Positions 1 through 8,934 of a stretch of 64,000 nt of DNA are shown here, piece by piece; within the stretch, counting starts at the first letter, position 1, and each line of letters starts with the position of its first letter. The DNA comes from Actinomycetospora chibensis (lineage in GTDB: Bacteria; Actinomycetota; Actinomycetes; Mycobacteriales; Pseudonocardiaceae). The DNA lies in the NCBI RefSeq assembly GCF_028737215.1, contig NZ_JAQZAM010000008.1:124001-188000 (forward strand), read 5' to 3'. The notes below the pieces were generated by a model. The model searched no databases and had not been told where the DNA came from. It saw nothing but the letters and a program-made list of their open reading frames with translations. A program made the position numbers and the translations under genes.

Positions 1-1838
1 GCGCGCTCGTGCTCGCCGTCGCCCACCGCGACGCCCTGCGCCACGCCGCCGACCGCGTCGTCGACCTGGCGGGTCCGGGGAGTGCGGGAGCGAGGGACGC
101 CCTCGCTGCCTCCGACGCAGGCGAGGCGTCCCTCGGTGCGGCGCGTGTCGCGGGCCCTGTCGGACCGAGGGACGCCCTCGCTGCCTCGGACGCAGGTGAG
201 GCGTCCCTCGCTGCGACGACCGGGCCCGGCGGGCTCCCGCGCGCGGTCGTGCTCGGCACCGGGGCGGCGCTGGCGGGGGTGGCGCTGACGGCCTCGGCGG
301 CGTGGCTGATCGCGCGCGCCGCGGACCAGCCGCCGATCCTCACGCTGTCGATCGCGGTCGTCGCCGTGCGGGGCTTCGCGATCGCGCGCCCGCTGCTGCG
401 CCACCTCGAGCGGGTCGCGGCGCACGCCGACGGCCTCGGCCGGATGGTGCGCTGGCGCCGGGACGTCGTGGCGGCGCTCGCCGAGCGCGTGCCCGGCGCG
501 GTCGCCGGCCGTCGGGGCCACCTGCTCGCCCGGGTCACCGACGACGTCGACGTGCGCCTCGACGGCCTCGTGCGCGGCGTGCTGCCGCTCGCCGTGGCGG
601 CCCTCGCCCTACCCGCGCTCCTCGGCACGGCGACCCTGATCGGGCCCGGCGTCGCCGGTGCGCTCCTGCCGGGGCTGGCGCTCGCGGTGGTCGGCGCGCC
701 CCTGGTCGCCGCGGTGCTGGCACGCCGCCACGGGCCCGCCGTCGAGCGCGGCACCGACGACCTGCGCGCCGCGGTGGTCGAGACCCACGCCGCCCGCGAC
801 GAGCTCGCCGCCCGCGGACCCGAGGCGCTGCGCGCCGTGCCCCGCGCGCGGGCCGCCGCGCTCGCCCGTGCCCGCCGTGGCGACGCCGCCGGTGGGGCCG
901 TCGCCGCCGCGCTCGCGCAGCTCGGGCTCGGCGCCGCCGCGATCGGCGCGGCCCTCGCCGCCCCGGCGGCGGTGTCGCCGGAGCTCGCCGCGGTCGCGGT
1001 GCTCGCCCCGCTCGCTCTCGGCGAGACCGTCCTCGCGCTGCCCGCCGCGGCCGCCGCCGTGGTCCGCGGACGCCGCGCCCGGGCCCGGCTCGCCGCGCTC
1101 GCGACCCCCGTCCCACCGGCGGCGGAGCCCGAGCACCCGGCGGATCCCCCGCGCCGGGGGCGCCTGGTGCTCCACGACGTCACCGCCGGCTGGGGACCCG
1201 TGCCGGCCCTGCGCCACCTCGACCTCGACCTCCCCGCCGGCCACCATCTCGGTGTCACGGGTGCCTCGGGGTCGGGCAAGTCGACGCTCGCCGCGGTGCT
1301 GACGCGCCTGCTCGACCCGGCGGCCGGGAGCATGACGCTCGGCGGGGTCGACGCCGCCGCCGTGCCCGGCGACGGCTGGCGCCGCGCGGTCGCCCTCGTC
1401 GGCGAGCACGACCACGTCTTCGCGACCACCCTGCGCGAGAACCTCCGCTTCGCGGCCCCGACGGCCACCGACGCCGACCTCGTCGCCGCGCTGCACCGCG
1501 TGCGCCTCGCGCCCTGGCTCGACGGCCTGCCCGAGGGCCTCGACACCTGGCTGGACACCGGCTCGGTCTCGGGGGGCGAGCGCCGCCGCCTGGCCGCCGC
1601 CCGGGCGCTGCTCGCCGACCCCGCCGTGCTCGTGCTCGACGAACCCACCGAGGGCCTCGACCCGGCGACCGCCCGCGCCCTCGTCGCCGACCTCGTCGAC
1701 GGGGCGGCGGGCCGCACGGTCGTCCTGCTCGCCCACCGGGGCGAGGGTCTCGATCTCGTCGACGAGGTGGCCCATCTCGAGGACGGGGTGCTGCAGCCCG
1801 TGCAAAGCAGCGTTCAGGCGAAGTCGCCCGCGGCGTGA
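1..1838 (+). CDS. cydDC: Fused thiol-reductant ABC exporter CydD-CydC, 3' part (5' end outside window)
   Basis: The gene is already in progress at base 1; the frame is open from base 3. The first visible residues (AVAHRDALRHAADRVVDL) look like the H-loop and tail of a CydD nucleotide-binding domain. The same frame continues without a stop into a complete CydC half, so I read this as the end of a CydD-CydC fusion, an arrangement known in actinobacteria. After a repeat-derived linker (about residues 24-78) come six hydrophobic segments (about 80-340) and an ATPase domain with Walker A GASGSGKS (~420), signature SGGERRR (~523) and Walker B LVLDEP (~543). CydDC exports cysteine/glutathione and is needed for cytochrome bd assembly. 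The last 25 bases overlap the 3' end of the convergent MarR gene. Separate cydD and cydC genes remain possible, but no stop or clear start separates them here. Confidence 0.85.
   Translation, partial: ALVLAVAHRDALRHAADRVVDLAGPGSAGARDALAASDAGEASLGAARVAGPVGPRDALAASDAGEASLAATTGPGGLPRAVVLGTGAALAGVALTASAAWLIARAADQPPILTLSIAVVAVRGFAIARPLLRHLERVAAHADGLGRMVRWRRDVVAALAERVPGAVAGRRGHLLARVTDDVDVRLDGLVRGVLPLAVAALALPALLGTATLIGPGVAGALLPGLALAVVGAPLVAAVLARRHGPAVERGTDDLRAAVVETHAARDELAARGPEALRAVPRARAAALARARRGDAAGGAVAAALAQLGLGAAAIGAALAAPAAVSPELAAVAVLAPLALGETVLALPAAAAAVVRGRRARARLAALATPVPPAAEPEHPADPPRRGRLVLHDVTAGWGPVPALRHLDLDLPAGHHLGVTGASGSGKSTLAAVLTRLLDPAAGSMTLGGVDAAAVPGDGWRRAVALVGEHDHVFATTLRENLRFAAPTATDADLVAALHRVRLAPWLDGLPEGLDTWLDTGSVSGGERRRLAAARALLADPAVLVLDEPTEGLDPATARALVADLVDGAAGRTVVLLAHRGEGLDLVDEVAHLEDGVLQPVQSSVQAKSPAA
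91..135. repeat. Nested palindromic repeat, copy 1, inside cydDC linker
   Basis: The outer arms CGAGGGACGCC and GGCGTCCCTCG are perfect reverse complements across a 23-base spacer. The left arm with its flank (GAGGGACGCCCTC) is itself a short inverted repeat. It is translated in frame in the CydD-CydC linker as RDALAASDAGEASL. Confidence 0.85.
166..210. repeat. Nested palindromic repeat, copy 2, inside cydDC linker
   Basis: Near-identical second copy of the element at 91-135, 75 bases downstream (a multiple of three). It gives a second RDALAASDAGEASL peptide in the linker. Arms CGAGGGACGCC / GGCGTCCCTCG are conserved; only a few spacer bases differ. Confidence 0.85.
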
Positions 1839-2317
1839 CGCACGCTCGCGAGCAGGCTCGTCAGCATCTCGGTCTGGCCCTCGTCGAGCCCGACCAGCCC
1901 GAAGTCGATGGCCGTGACCGACGCCGTCGCCGCGGCGCACAGATCCCGCCCGGCGTCGGTGATCTCCACGAGCGTGGTGCGCCCGTCCGTCGGGTGCGGG
2001 CGGCGGACCACGAGGCCGGAGCCCTGGAGGCGGTCGACGATGTTGGTGATCGACGTGGGGTGCAGCTGCAGCCGCTCGCCCATGATCCGCATCGGGAGTG
2101 CCCCGGCCCGCGAGAACCGCAGGAGCACCAGCGCCTCGTAGCGGGCGAAGGTCAGGCCGTGCGGGCGCAGGGCCGCGTCGACCGCCTGCTGGAGGATCTG
2201 CTGGACCCGCATGACGCTCGTGACCGCCGCCATCGCGCGCGGTTCGCCGATCCGCTCGTTCCAGAGGGACGCGGCCCGCGCGATCGGGTCGAACGGCAGT
2301 GGTGCGGACGCGGTCAT
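1814..2317 (-). CDS. MarR-family transcriptional regulator
   Basis: A 167-residue protein, normal size for MarR. The winged helix-turn-helix covers about residues 45-120: the recognition region contains LQLHPTSITNIVDRLQGSGL and the wing contains RRPHPTDGRTTLVEIT. MarR dimers usually repress a divergent or own promoter and release DNA on ligand binding; the ligand is not predictable here. The ATG start (MTASAPLPF) is the first good start after the promoter gap. The gene diverges from the thiamine-binding-family gene with about 60 bases between starts. That gap holds an AT-richer stretch flanked by CGAAT (2326) and ATTTCG (2354), a weak operator candidate. Confidence 0.85.
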   Translation of the reverse strand: MTASAPLPFDPIARAASLWNERIGEPRAMAAVTSVMRVQQILQQAVDAALRPHGLTFARYEALVLLRFSRAGALPMRIMGERLQLHPTSITNIVDRLQGSGLVVRRPHPTDGRTTLVEITDAGRDLCAAATASVTAIDFGLVGLDEGQTEMLTSLLASVRHAAGDFA

Positions 2318-2377
2318 GGCGTCGGCGAATTTATCAGCGCCCGATGAGATTTCGGGGGTACGTGGCAGGCTGGACGC

Positions 2378-2695
2378 GTGATCGTGGCGTTCAGCGTCTC
2401 CCCGTCCGGTGTCGGCGTCGACGGCTCGCCGAGTGCGGACGGGTCGGTCTCCGAGGCCGTCGCGGCGGCGGTGCGCGTCGTGCGCGAGTCGGGCCTCCCG
2501 CACGAGACATCGTCGATGTTCACGTCGATCGAGGGGGAGTGGGACGAGGTGATGGACGTTGTGCGCCGGGCGACCGAGGCGGCCGGGCGCTACGGGTCGC
2601 GCGTCTCGCTCGTGCTCAAGGCGGACATCCGCCCCGGCCACAGCGGGCAGATGCAGGCGAAGATCGCGCGCGTCGAGGAACGCCTCCAGGGCTGA
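2378..2695 (+). CDS. MTH1187-family thiamine-binding protein
   Basis: A 105-residue protein matching the small MTH1187/YqgV-type family (older name DUF77). These are single-domain ferredoxin-like folds that form tetramers and, in characterised members, bind thiamine in the cytoplasm. Recognisable family features are the opening strand IVAFSVSP, the central SSMFTSIEGEWDEVMDVV, and the closing basic segment ending AKIARVEERLQG. Length is typical. The start is GTG; the upstream GGCAGGC is only a weak ribosome site. It diverges from the MarR gene, which may therefore control it. Specific physiological role (thiamine delivery or sensing) is inference. Confidence 0.85.
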   Translation: MIVAFSVSPSGVGVDGSPSADGSVSEAVAAAVRVVRESGLPHETSSMFTSIEGEWDEVMDVVRRATEAAGRYGSRVSLVLKADIRPGHSGQMQAKIARVEERLQG

Positions 2696-2731
2696 CCACG
2701 AGGGCTCGCCGCACCTGGCAGACTCGACGTC

Positions 2732-3742
2732 GTGGCACGTCCCGATTCCCGCCAGGCGGCCCAGGCCGCAGCGCTCTCGTCCGCGATGGCCGGAGCCGTC
2801 GATCTGTCCGGCCTCAAGGCCCGCGCCGAGCAGCGCACCCCCGCCAGCGGCGCCCCGCAGCGTCCCGCCGAGCCCGCGGGCGGCGGTGGTCCGCCCGCCG
2901 CCGGTGGCGGCGCCGCAACGACCACCGTCCTGGACGTCACCGAGGAGACGTTCCAGGCCGAGGTCATCGAGCGCTCCATGCAGGTGCCGGTCGTCGTCGA
3001 CCTCTGGGCCGAGTGGTGCGGGCCCTGCAAGCAGCTCTCGCCGGTGCTGGAGAAGCTCGCCGCCGAGGGCCGCGGCGCGTGGATCCTCGCGAAGATCGAC
3101 GTCGACGCGAACCCGCGCATCTCGCAGGCCTTCCAGGTGCAGTCGATCCCGCACGTCGTCGTCGTGGCCGGCGGCCAGCCGGTGACGTCGTTCAACGGCG
3201 CCCAGCCCGAACCGCAGCTGCGCCAGTGGATCACCCAGCTGCTCGACGCGCTGCGCGACCAGATGCCCGGCATCGCGGAGGCCGAGGCCCGCGCCGGCGG
3301 CGAGGTCGACGCCGGGCCCGTCGAGGAGCCCGAGGACCCGCGCATCGTCGCGGCCGAGGAGGCCCTGGAGCGCGGCGACTACGCCGCGGCCGCCCAGGCC
3401 TACGAGCAGATTCTCGCGAGCGAGCCGGCCCACGCCGAGGCGGCGGCCGCGCTCGCGCAGGTGAAGTTCCTCGAGCGCGCCGAATCGGCGGACCCGTCGG
3501 CCATCGGCCGCGCGGACGCCGCGCCCGACGACGTCGACGCCCAGATCGCCGCCGCGGACGCCCAGGTGGCCGCCCAGGACGTGACCGGGGCGTTCGACCG
3601 GCTCGTGCAGACGGTCGCGCGCACCGCGGGCGACGACCGCGACCGCGCCCGCACCCACCTCGTCGAGCTGTTCGAGCTGTTCGGCACCGACGACGAGCGC
3701 GTCACGACCGCCCGCCGGGCCCTGGCGCGCGCGCTGTACTAG
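2732..3742 (+). CDS. Thioredoxin-TPR protein (YbbN/CnoX-like), Rv1324 type
   Basis: A 336-residue cytoplasmic protein. After an Ala/Pro/Gly-rich N-terminus (residues 1-65) there is a thioredoxin domain (about 66-170) with intact active site WCGPCK at ~95-100 and the cis-proline region SIPHVVV. A helical, Ala/Glu-rich C-terminal half (about 205-336) resembles the TPR-like repeats of YbbN/CnoX co-chaperones. Such proteins protect clients during oxidative stress and may hand them to chaperonins. In mycobacteria an equivalent gene (Rv1324) also lies near glgB-glgE-glgP, as it does here. GTG start at 2732; only 36 bases separate it from the previous gene. Confidence 0.85.
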   Translation: MARPDSRQAAQAAALSSAMAGAVDLSGLKARAEQRTPASGAPQRPAEPAGGGGPPAAGGGAATTTVLDVTEETFQAEVIERSMQVPVVVDLWAEWCGPCKQLSPVLEKLAAEGRGAWILAKIDVDANPRISQAFQVQSIPHVVVVAGGQPVTSFNGAQPEPQLRQWITQLLDALRDQMPGIAEAEARAGGEVDAGPVEEPEDPRIVAAEEALERGDYAAAAQAYEQILASEPAHAEAAAALAQVKFLERAESADPSAIGRADAAPDDVDAQIAAADAQVAAQDVTGAFDRLVQTVARTAGDDRDRARTHLVELFELFGTDDERVTTARRALARALY

Positions 3743-3787
3743 GTCCTCGCCCCCGTCGAGTGCGTGGCCCTGGCGGCGCGTTCCCCT

Positions 3788-3828
3788 GATTCGGACAGTC
3801 GACGTCTGCGACGGCACGCCGCTGACAC
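3788..3828 (+). repeat. Dispersed repeat family 1, copy A (shorter variant)
   Basis: Shares GTCGACGTCTGCGACGGCAC and the terminal GCTGACAC with the copies at 23450 and 28276, but lacks the left CGAAGTACCGATA part. It lies in the gap between two convergent genes. Confidence 0.75.
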
Positions 3829-3842
3829 CTGGGCTCCGCCGT

Positions 3843-5237
3843 TCAGACCCCGCGCAGGCACGCGTCCGCGCCGCCGGTGACGCCGGCGCGGAAGACGCGG
3901 ATGCGCTCGTAGCCCGTGGCGGCGGCGGCGACGCCGTCGGTGCCGCGGGAGGCGGTGTCCTCGCCGAGCAGCAGGGTCACCGACTCGTCGAGGTCGCCGG
4001 GGGACAGGCCGAACGCGCTGTCGCCGGTGCCGACGGCGGCGCTGTAGGCGCCGGCGAGGCAGAGCGCGGCGCGCCCGCCCTCGGGGCCCGTGGTGGGCCG
4101 CCCGAGCGCGGCGAGCGCGGCCGAGCCGTAGCGCGAGGCGAGCAGGGTGCCCGTCGAGAAGTCGCCGATGCGGGCGTGGTCGGCCGCGAGCGTGCCGCCG
4201 GTCTCGATGCGCACCGCCGACGGGCCGCCCTCGCCGCCGCACCAGGCCACCGGCCCCTGGACATCGCCGTCCGTCCCGGGGCAGGTCGGATCGCCGCGCT
4301 CGGCGCCCGGAGCGGTCCACTGCCCACCGCGGCGGCGGACCTCGTCGCCGAACCAGCGGTCGAGATCGGGGACCATCGCCCGGATCAGCTCCTCGACGCC
4401 GAGGTTGCCCCCCGAGCTCTCGTCGGCGGGGGAGCGGAACGACTGCTGCGTGAAGACCCGCTCGCGACCCATCGACGCGCAGGCGGCGGGATCGCCGTCG
4501 AAGCCGTCCTGGAACGACGAGACCCGGTCGAAGGCGTTGCCGTGGGCGTCGGCGTTGCGCGGGGAGGTGCCCACCGGGTCGCGGAAGGTGATCAGCGCGC
4601 CCATGGCCCCGTCGATGCCGGTCGCGCCCGTGCGCAGGTCGGGGAGCGCGCCGTCGCGCACGCGGCGCAGGAACACGCCCGCGTAGCAGTCGGCCTGCGC
4701 CTCGAGCAGGATCGTCGGCGCGGCGGCGAGGGCGCCGTCCTGGTCGAGCCGGCCCTGCACGCTGTGCCCGAACTCGTGGGAGAGCACGACGACCACGGCG
4801 GCGTCCCCGAACTCGCGGCGCAGCTGAGGCAGCAGGTTCGTCCGGTCCCACGCGATGACGTCGGAGCGCGGGCAGTAGAACGCCGTGCCCTCGATCTCCT
4901 GCGGGTTGGGCAGGCACGGCACCGGGCGCTCGCCGCGGCCCTGAGGATCGACCGAGAAGTAGCCGGCCAGCGGCGCGAACGCCCGCCCCCCGGCCAGCGA
5001 CGGGAACTCCCGGCCCCAGAAGCCCTCGAGGTCGCGCATCGTCGCGGCCGCGAGGCGGTCCTCCTCGCTGCCGTTGGTGCCCGAGATGAACGAGGGATCG
5101 GCGCCGACCGTCACCTCACGACTGGGGATCGCCCGCCCGTCGACGGGGAACGCGCACGCCGACGTCAGCAGCACGGCCAGCACCGAGAACGTCACGACCA
5201 GCGCTCGCCCGAGCGATCCCCCCACGGCCGACATCAT
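3843..5237 (-). CDS. Secreted/lipoprotein neutral zinc metallopeptidase (YpfJ-like)
   Basis: A 464-residue predicted extracytoplasmic protease. Residues 1-28 form a hydrophobic signal (ALVVTFSVLAVLLTSAC) ending in a cysteine that fits a loose lipobox. The zinc motif HEFGH lies at 154-158, followed by EAQADC (~179-184), which supplies the third ligand in the neutral zinc metallopeptidase (YpfJ) family. The rest contains paired cysteines, suggesting disulfides. The peptidase class is clear, but substrate and physiological role are unknown. I chose the first of two adjacent ATGs (MMSAV); the open frame continues upstream only as overlap with glgB. It is transcribed downstream of treS-mak-glgB with a 35-base gap and may be read from that operon. 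Confidence 0.8.
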   Translation of the reverse strand: MMSAVGGSLGRALVVTFSVLAVLLTSACAFPVDGRAIPSREVTVGADPSFISGTNGSEEDRLAAATMRDLEGFWGREFPSLAGGRAFAPLAGYFSVDPQGRGERPVPCLPNPQEIEGTAFYCPRSDVIAWDRTNLLPQLRREFGDAAVVVVLSHEFGHSVQGRLDQDGALAAAPTILLEAQADCYAGVFLRRVRDGALPDLRTGATGIDGAMGALITFRDPVGTSPRNADAHGNAFDRVSSFQDGFDGDPAACASMGRERVFTQQSFRSPADESSGGNLGVEELIRAMVPDLDRWFGDEVRRRGGQWTAPGAERGDPTCPGTDGDVQGPVAWCGGEGGPSAVRIETGGTLAADHARIGDFSTGTLLASRYGSAALAALGRPTTGPEGGRAALCLAGAYSAAVGTGDSAFGLSPGDLDESVTLLLGEDTASRGTDGVAAAATGYERIRVFRAGVTGGADACLRGV

Positions 5238-5272
5238 GCCCGGCCCGTCGGCGCCGCGCGGGCGGATCCGGG

Positions 5273-7501
5273 TCAGAGGCCCGGGGAACTGCGGTCGAGG
5301 GCCAGCCAGATCACCGCGGACGCCGGGAGCGTGACCTCCGCGGACGCCGGACGTCCGTGCCACGGGCTCGACGAGGCGATGACCGCCCCGTAGTTGCCGA
5401 CCCCGCGCCCGCCGTAGACGTCGGCGTCGGTGTTGACGACCTCTCGCCAGCGACCCGCGTGCGGCAGGCCCACCCGGTAGTTCGGGTGGTCGACGCCGGC
5501 GAAGTTGACCAGGCACGCCACCGCGTTGCCCTCGCGGTCGTGGCGCAGGAACGACAGCACGTTGCCCGTGGCGTCGTTGGCGTCGATCCACGAGAAGCCC
5601 GCGGGGTCGGAGTCGAGCTGGTACATCGCCGGCAGCGACCGGTAGGCGGCGTTGAGGTCGCCCACCAGCCGTCGCAGGCCCCCGTGACGGGGGTCGTCGA
5701 GCAGCTCCCAGTCCAGCGAGCGCTCCTCGGACCACTCGCGGACCTGGCCGAACTCGCCGCCCATGAACACCAGCTGCTTGCCCGGGTGCGCCCACATGTA
5801 GCCGAACAGCGCGCGCACACCCGCGGCCTTGCGGTCGTCGTCACCGGGCTGGCGCGTCCACAGCGAGCCCTTGCCGTGCACGACCTCGTCGTGCGACAGC
5901 GGCAGCACGTAGTTCTCGCTGTAGGCGTACGTCATCGAGAACGTCATCTGGTTGTGGTGGAAGCCGCGGTGCACGGGGTCGCGCCCGACGTAGTCGAGCG
6001 TGTCGTGCATCCAGCCCATGTTCCACTTGAAGCCGAAGCCGAGCCCGCCGAGGTGGGTCGGGCGCGTGACACCCGGCCACGCCGTCGACTCCTCGGCGAT
6101 CGTCACGACGCTCGGGTGGTGCTTGTAGACGGTGGCGTTGACCTCCTGGAGGAACGACACCGCCTCGAGGTTCTCGCGACCGCCGTAGCGGTTGGGGGTC
6201 CACTCGGTGCGTGAGTAGTCCAGGTAGAGCATCGAGGCGACGGCGTCGACGCGCAGGCCGTCGACGTGGAACTCGTCGAGCCAGTACAGGGCGTTCGCGA
6301 CCAGGAAGTTCCGCACCTGGGAGCGCCCGAAGTCGAACACGAGCGTGCCCCAGTCGAGCTGCTCGCCGCGGCGCGGGTCGCCGTGCTCGTAGCAGGGCGT
6401 GCCGTCGAAGCGCGCCAGCGCCCACTCGTCCTTGGGGAAGTGGGCGGGCACCCAGTCGACGATCACGCCGATGCCCGCGCGGTGCAGGCGGTCGACGAAG
6501 TACCGGAAGTCGTCCGGGGTGCCGAAGCGCGAGGTCGGCGCGTAGTACGAGCTGACCTGGTATCCCCACGAGCCGCCGAACGGATGCTCGGCGACGGGCA
6601 GCAGCTCGACGTGGGTGAAGCCGGTCTCGGTGAGGTACTCGGCGAGCTCCTCGGCGAGCTCGCGGTAGCCCAGCCCCTGGCGCCAGGAGCCCGGGTGCAG
6701 CTCGTAGATGCTCATCGGCTCGCTGTGCGGGGTCGAGGCGTCCCGCGCGGTCATCCACGCCTGGTCGGTCCACTCGTGCGTCGACGTGGTGACCACCGAC
6801 GCCGGCGTGGGCGGCAGGTCGGCGGCGTAGGCCATCGGGTCGGCCTTGTCGAGCCAGTTGCCGTCCGGGGTGAGGATGCGGAAGCCGTAGCGGGCGCCGT
6901 CGCCGATGCCCGGGACGAACAGCTCCCAGACGCCGGAGCCGAGCGCGCGCATCGGCGTCGCCGTGCCGTCCCAGCCGTCCCAGTCGCCGCACACCCGCAC
7001 GCCGCGGGCGTGGGGCGCCCACACCGCGAACGACGTGCCCTCGACGGGGCCCGCGGGCGTGGGCCACCGGCGGAAGTGCGCCCCGAGCGCGTCCCAGAGC
7101 CGCTCGTGGCGCCCCTCGCCGATGAGGTGCAGGTCGACGGGCCCGAGCACCGGGGAGAACCGGTACGGGTCGTCCGCGACCGTCTCGACGGTCTCGCCGG
7201 TGGTCTCGTCCGTGCGCCGGGTCGCGAGGCGGTAGCGCGGCAGCGGCCCGGGCACGCCGGCGGCGAACACGCCGGCCGCGTGCACCGCGGCGAGCGGGTA
7301 GCGCCCGGCGGTCGGACCGTCGTCGATCACGACGTCGACGGCGTCGGCGCCGGGGCGCAGGGCACGGACGATCACGGTGCCCGGCGACTCGGGGTCACGG
7401 TGCGGCCCGAGCACCGAGTGGGGGTCGCGGTGCGAGCCCTCCATGAGCAGGTGGACGTCGAGGTCCGAGGGCGCGGGGGTCAGCGGACGGGACCGGGTCA
7501 T
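5273..7501 (-). CDS. glgB: 1,4-alpha-glucan branching enzyme GlgB (GH13)
   Basis: A 742-residue enzyme that cuts alpha-1,4-glucan and re-attaches the piece through alpha-1,6 bonds. An N-terminal region plus CBM48-like domain (about 20-230, with [20 protein letters not shown]) precede the GH13 barrel. The catalytic triad is visible: Asp in [10 protein letters not shown] (~415), Glu in [11 protein letters not shown] (~469) and Asp in [10 protein letters not shown] (~537), at spacing close to characterised GlgB. The start ATG overlaps the stop of the maltokinase gene (ATGA, 7498-7501), so translation is coupled in the treS-mak-glgB operon. It acts on the linear glucan made by GlgE in the cytoplasm. 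Confidence 0.97.
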   Translation of the reverse strand: MTRSRPLTPAPSDLDVHLLMEGSHRDPHSVLGPHRDPESPGTVIVRALRPGADAVDVVIDDGPTAGRYPLAAVHAAGVFAAGVPGPLPRYRLATRRTDETTGETVETVADDPYRFSPVLGPVDLHLIGEGRHERLWDALGAHFRRWPTPAGPVEGTSFAVWAPHARGVRVCGDWDGWDGTATPMRALGSGVWELFVPGIGDGARYGFRILTPDGNWLDKADPMAYAADLPPTPASVVTTSTHEWTDQAWMTARDASTPHSEPMSIYELHPGSWRQGLGYRELAEELAEYLTETGFTHVELLPVAEHPFGGSWGYQVSSYYAPTSRFGTPDDFRYFVDRLHRAGIGVIVDWVPAHFPKDEWALARFDGTPCYEHGDPRRGEQLDWGTLVFDFGRSQVRNFLVANALYWLDEFHVDGLRVDAVASMLYLDYSRTEWTPNRYGGRENLEAVSFLQEVNATVYKHHPSVVTIAEESTAWPGVTRPTHLGGLGFGFKWNMGWMHDTLDYVGRDPVHRGFHHNQMTFSMTYAYSENYVLPLSHDEVVHGKGSLWTRQPGDDDRKAAGVRALFGYMWAHPGKQLVFMGGEFGQVREWSEERSLDWELLDDPRHGGLRRLVGDLNAAYRSLPAMYQLDSDPAGFSWIDANDATGNVLSFLRHDREGNAVACLVNFAGVDHPNYRVGLPHAGRWREVVNTDADVYGGRGVGNYGAVIASSSPWHGRPASAEVTLPASAVIWLALDRSSPGL

Positions 7502-8934
7502 CGCTCGCTCCGCCCCGCGGGTGTGAGCAGCCGGCGCATCGACCGCAGCGGGATCGACACCCATCCCGGCCGGTTCCGGGTCTCGTACAGCACCTCGTAC
7601 ACCGCCTTGTCCAGCTCGTAGGCCCGCAGCAGCTCGGGCGTGTCCCGGGGATCGGTCCCCGCGACCTCGGCGTAGCCGTCGCAGAACGCCGACCGGTTGC
7701 GGTCGGCCCACTCCTGCGCGCGGCGCTCCAGCTGCGGATCGGGGTCGTCGGTGGCCTGTTCCCGCTCGGAGAGCTGGTGGAACGCCGCATAGTCGAACGA
7801 GCGCAGCATCGCGGCGACGTCGCGCAGCGGGGAGTCGGGGCGCACCCGGTCGGCCAGCGACTTCGACGGCTCGCCCTCGAAGTCGATGACGAGCCATCCG
7901 GTGGGCGTGCGCAGCTCCTGGCCGAGGTGCAGGTCGCCGTGGATGCGCTGGATCGTCGTGGGACCCGCGTCGCTCACCCCGTGGAACACGGCGGCGATGG
8001 CGTCGCGCTGCTCGGCGACACCCTCGACGGCGGACGCGGCGCGGTCGAGCCGCTCGAGCATCCAGGCCTCGATCTCGGTGGCCACCTCGGCGTCGAGCGG
8101 GCGGGTGCCGAGCGCCGCAGCGAGCTCGCGGTGCACCGCCCCCACGGTCTTGCCGATGCGGTGGGCCTCGCCGGCGAAGTCGCCGCCGACCTCGTCGGCG
8201 CGCAGGTCGGCCTCGGCGAGCAGGTCGCGGACGCTGGCCAGGGCCATCGACCAGCCGTCGGCCGAGTTGGCCGCGTACTCCTGGAGCATCGCCACGGTCA
8301 TGGGCTCGCCGTCCATCGAGCCCTCGACCGCCCCGAGCAGGGGCGCCACCTCGGCGCTGCCCTCGCGCCGCAGGGCCCGGTGCAGCTCGAGGTCCGGGTT
8401 GAGCCCGGTCGTGGCGCGGCGGAAGAGCTTGAGGATGGCGCGCTCGCCGTAGATCACCGAGCTGTTCGACTGCTCACCCTGCAGCGGACGCCCCGGTCCC
8501 ACGATCACCGGCTCGGTGTCGGGCTCGGCGACGAAGCGCAGCGGCTCGCGCGTCGCGTTCTCCGTGATGAGCGCGAGGAACAGCCGGCTGATCCGCCCGT
8601 CGGCGAGCCCGTCGTAGACCACGTCGTCGCCGTGGTCGGTCGGGCGCCGGCCGATGACGGCGTGCTCGAGGTCGCCGGGCGGCTGGCGCTGCGACCCGAG
8701 GACCAGCTGGTAGCGCTCCTCGGCGGCCCCGTCGGCGAACGACACGGTGATCACCGCGTGCTCCACGGTCGGCGTCTCACCGGGCCGGGAGATCACGGAG
8801 TGGGAGGCCGTGCGCACGCCGGCGACCTGGCGGCCCTTCGCGGGGAACCAGCGCTGCGTGGGCAGCCAGGCGATGAGGGCGTCGTGGAGTCCGGCGAGCG
8901 GGTCGGGGGACCCGTCGGGCGTCAGTGCGGACAT
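7498..8934 (-). CDS. mak: Maltokinase (Mak/Pep2)
   Basis: A 478-residue ATP-dependent kinase converting maltose to maltose-1-phosphate, the substrate of GlgE. It has the N-terminal cap opening with [17 protein letters not shown], typical of actinobacterial maltokinases, and an aminoglycoside-phosphotransferase-like kinase core. The catalytic loop is IHGDLHLGQ (~330) and the metal-binding motif DFEGEP (~350). Length fits Mycobacterium Mak (about 455). The gene overlaps treS by one base (TGATG) and glgB by four, so the three proteins are likely made together. In many bacteria TreS and Mak form a complex or fusion; here they are separate polypeptides. Confidence 0.95.
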   Translation of the reverse strand: MSALTPDGSPDPLAGLHDALIAWLPTQRWFPAKGRQVAGVRTASHSVISRPGETPTVEHAVITVSFADGAAEERYQLVLGSQRQPPGDLEHAVIGRRPTDHGDDVVYDGLADGRISRLFLALITENATREPLRFVAEPDTEPVIVGPGRPLQGEQSNSSVIYGERAILKLFRRATTGLNPDLELHRALRREGSAEVAPLLGAVEGSMDGEPMTVAMLQEYAANSADGWSMALASVRDLLAEADLRADEVGGDFAGEAHRIGKTVGAVHRELAAALGTRPLDAEVATEIEAWMLERLDRAASAVEGVAEQRDAIAAVFHGVSDAGPTTIQRIHGDLHLGQELRTPTGWLVIDFEGEPSKSLADRVRPDSPLRDVAAMLRSFDYAAFHQLSEREQATDDPDPQLERRAQEWADRNRSAFCDGYAEVAGTDPRDTPELLRAYELDKAVYEVLYETRNRPGWVSIPLRSMRRLLTPAGRSER

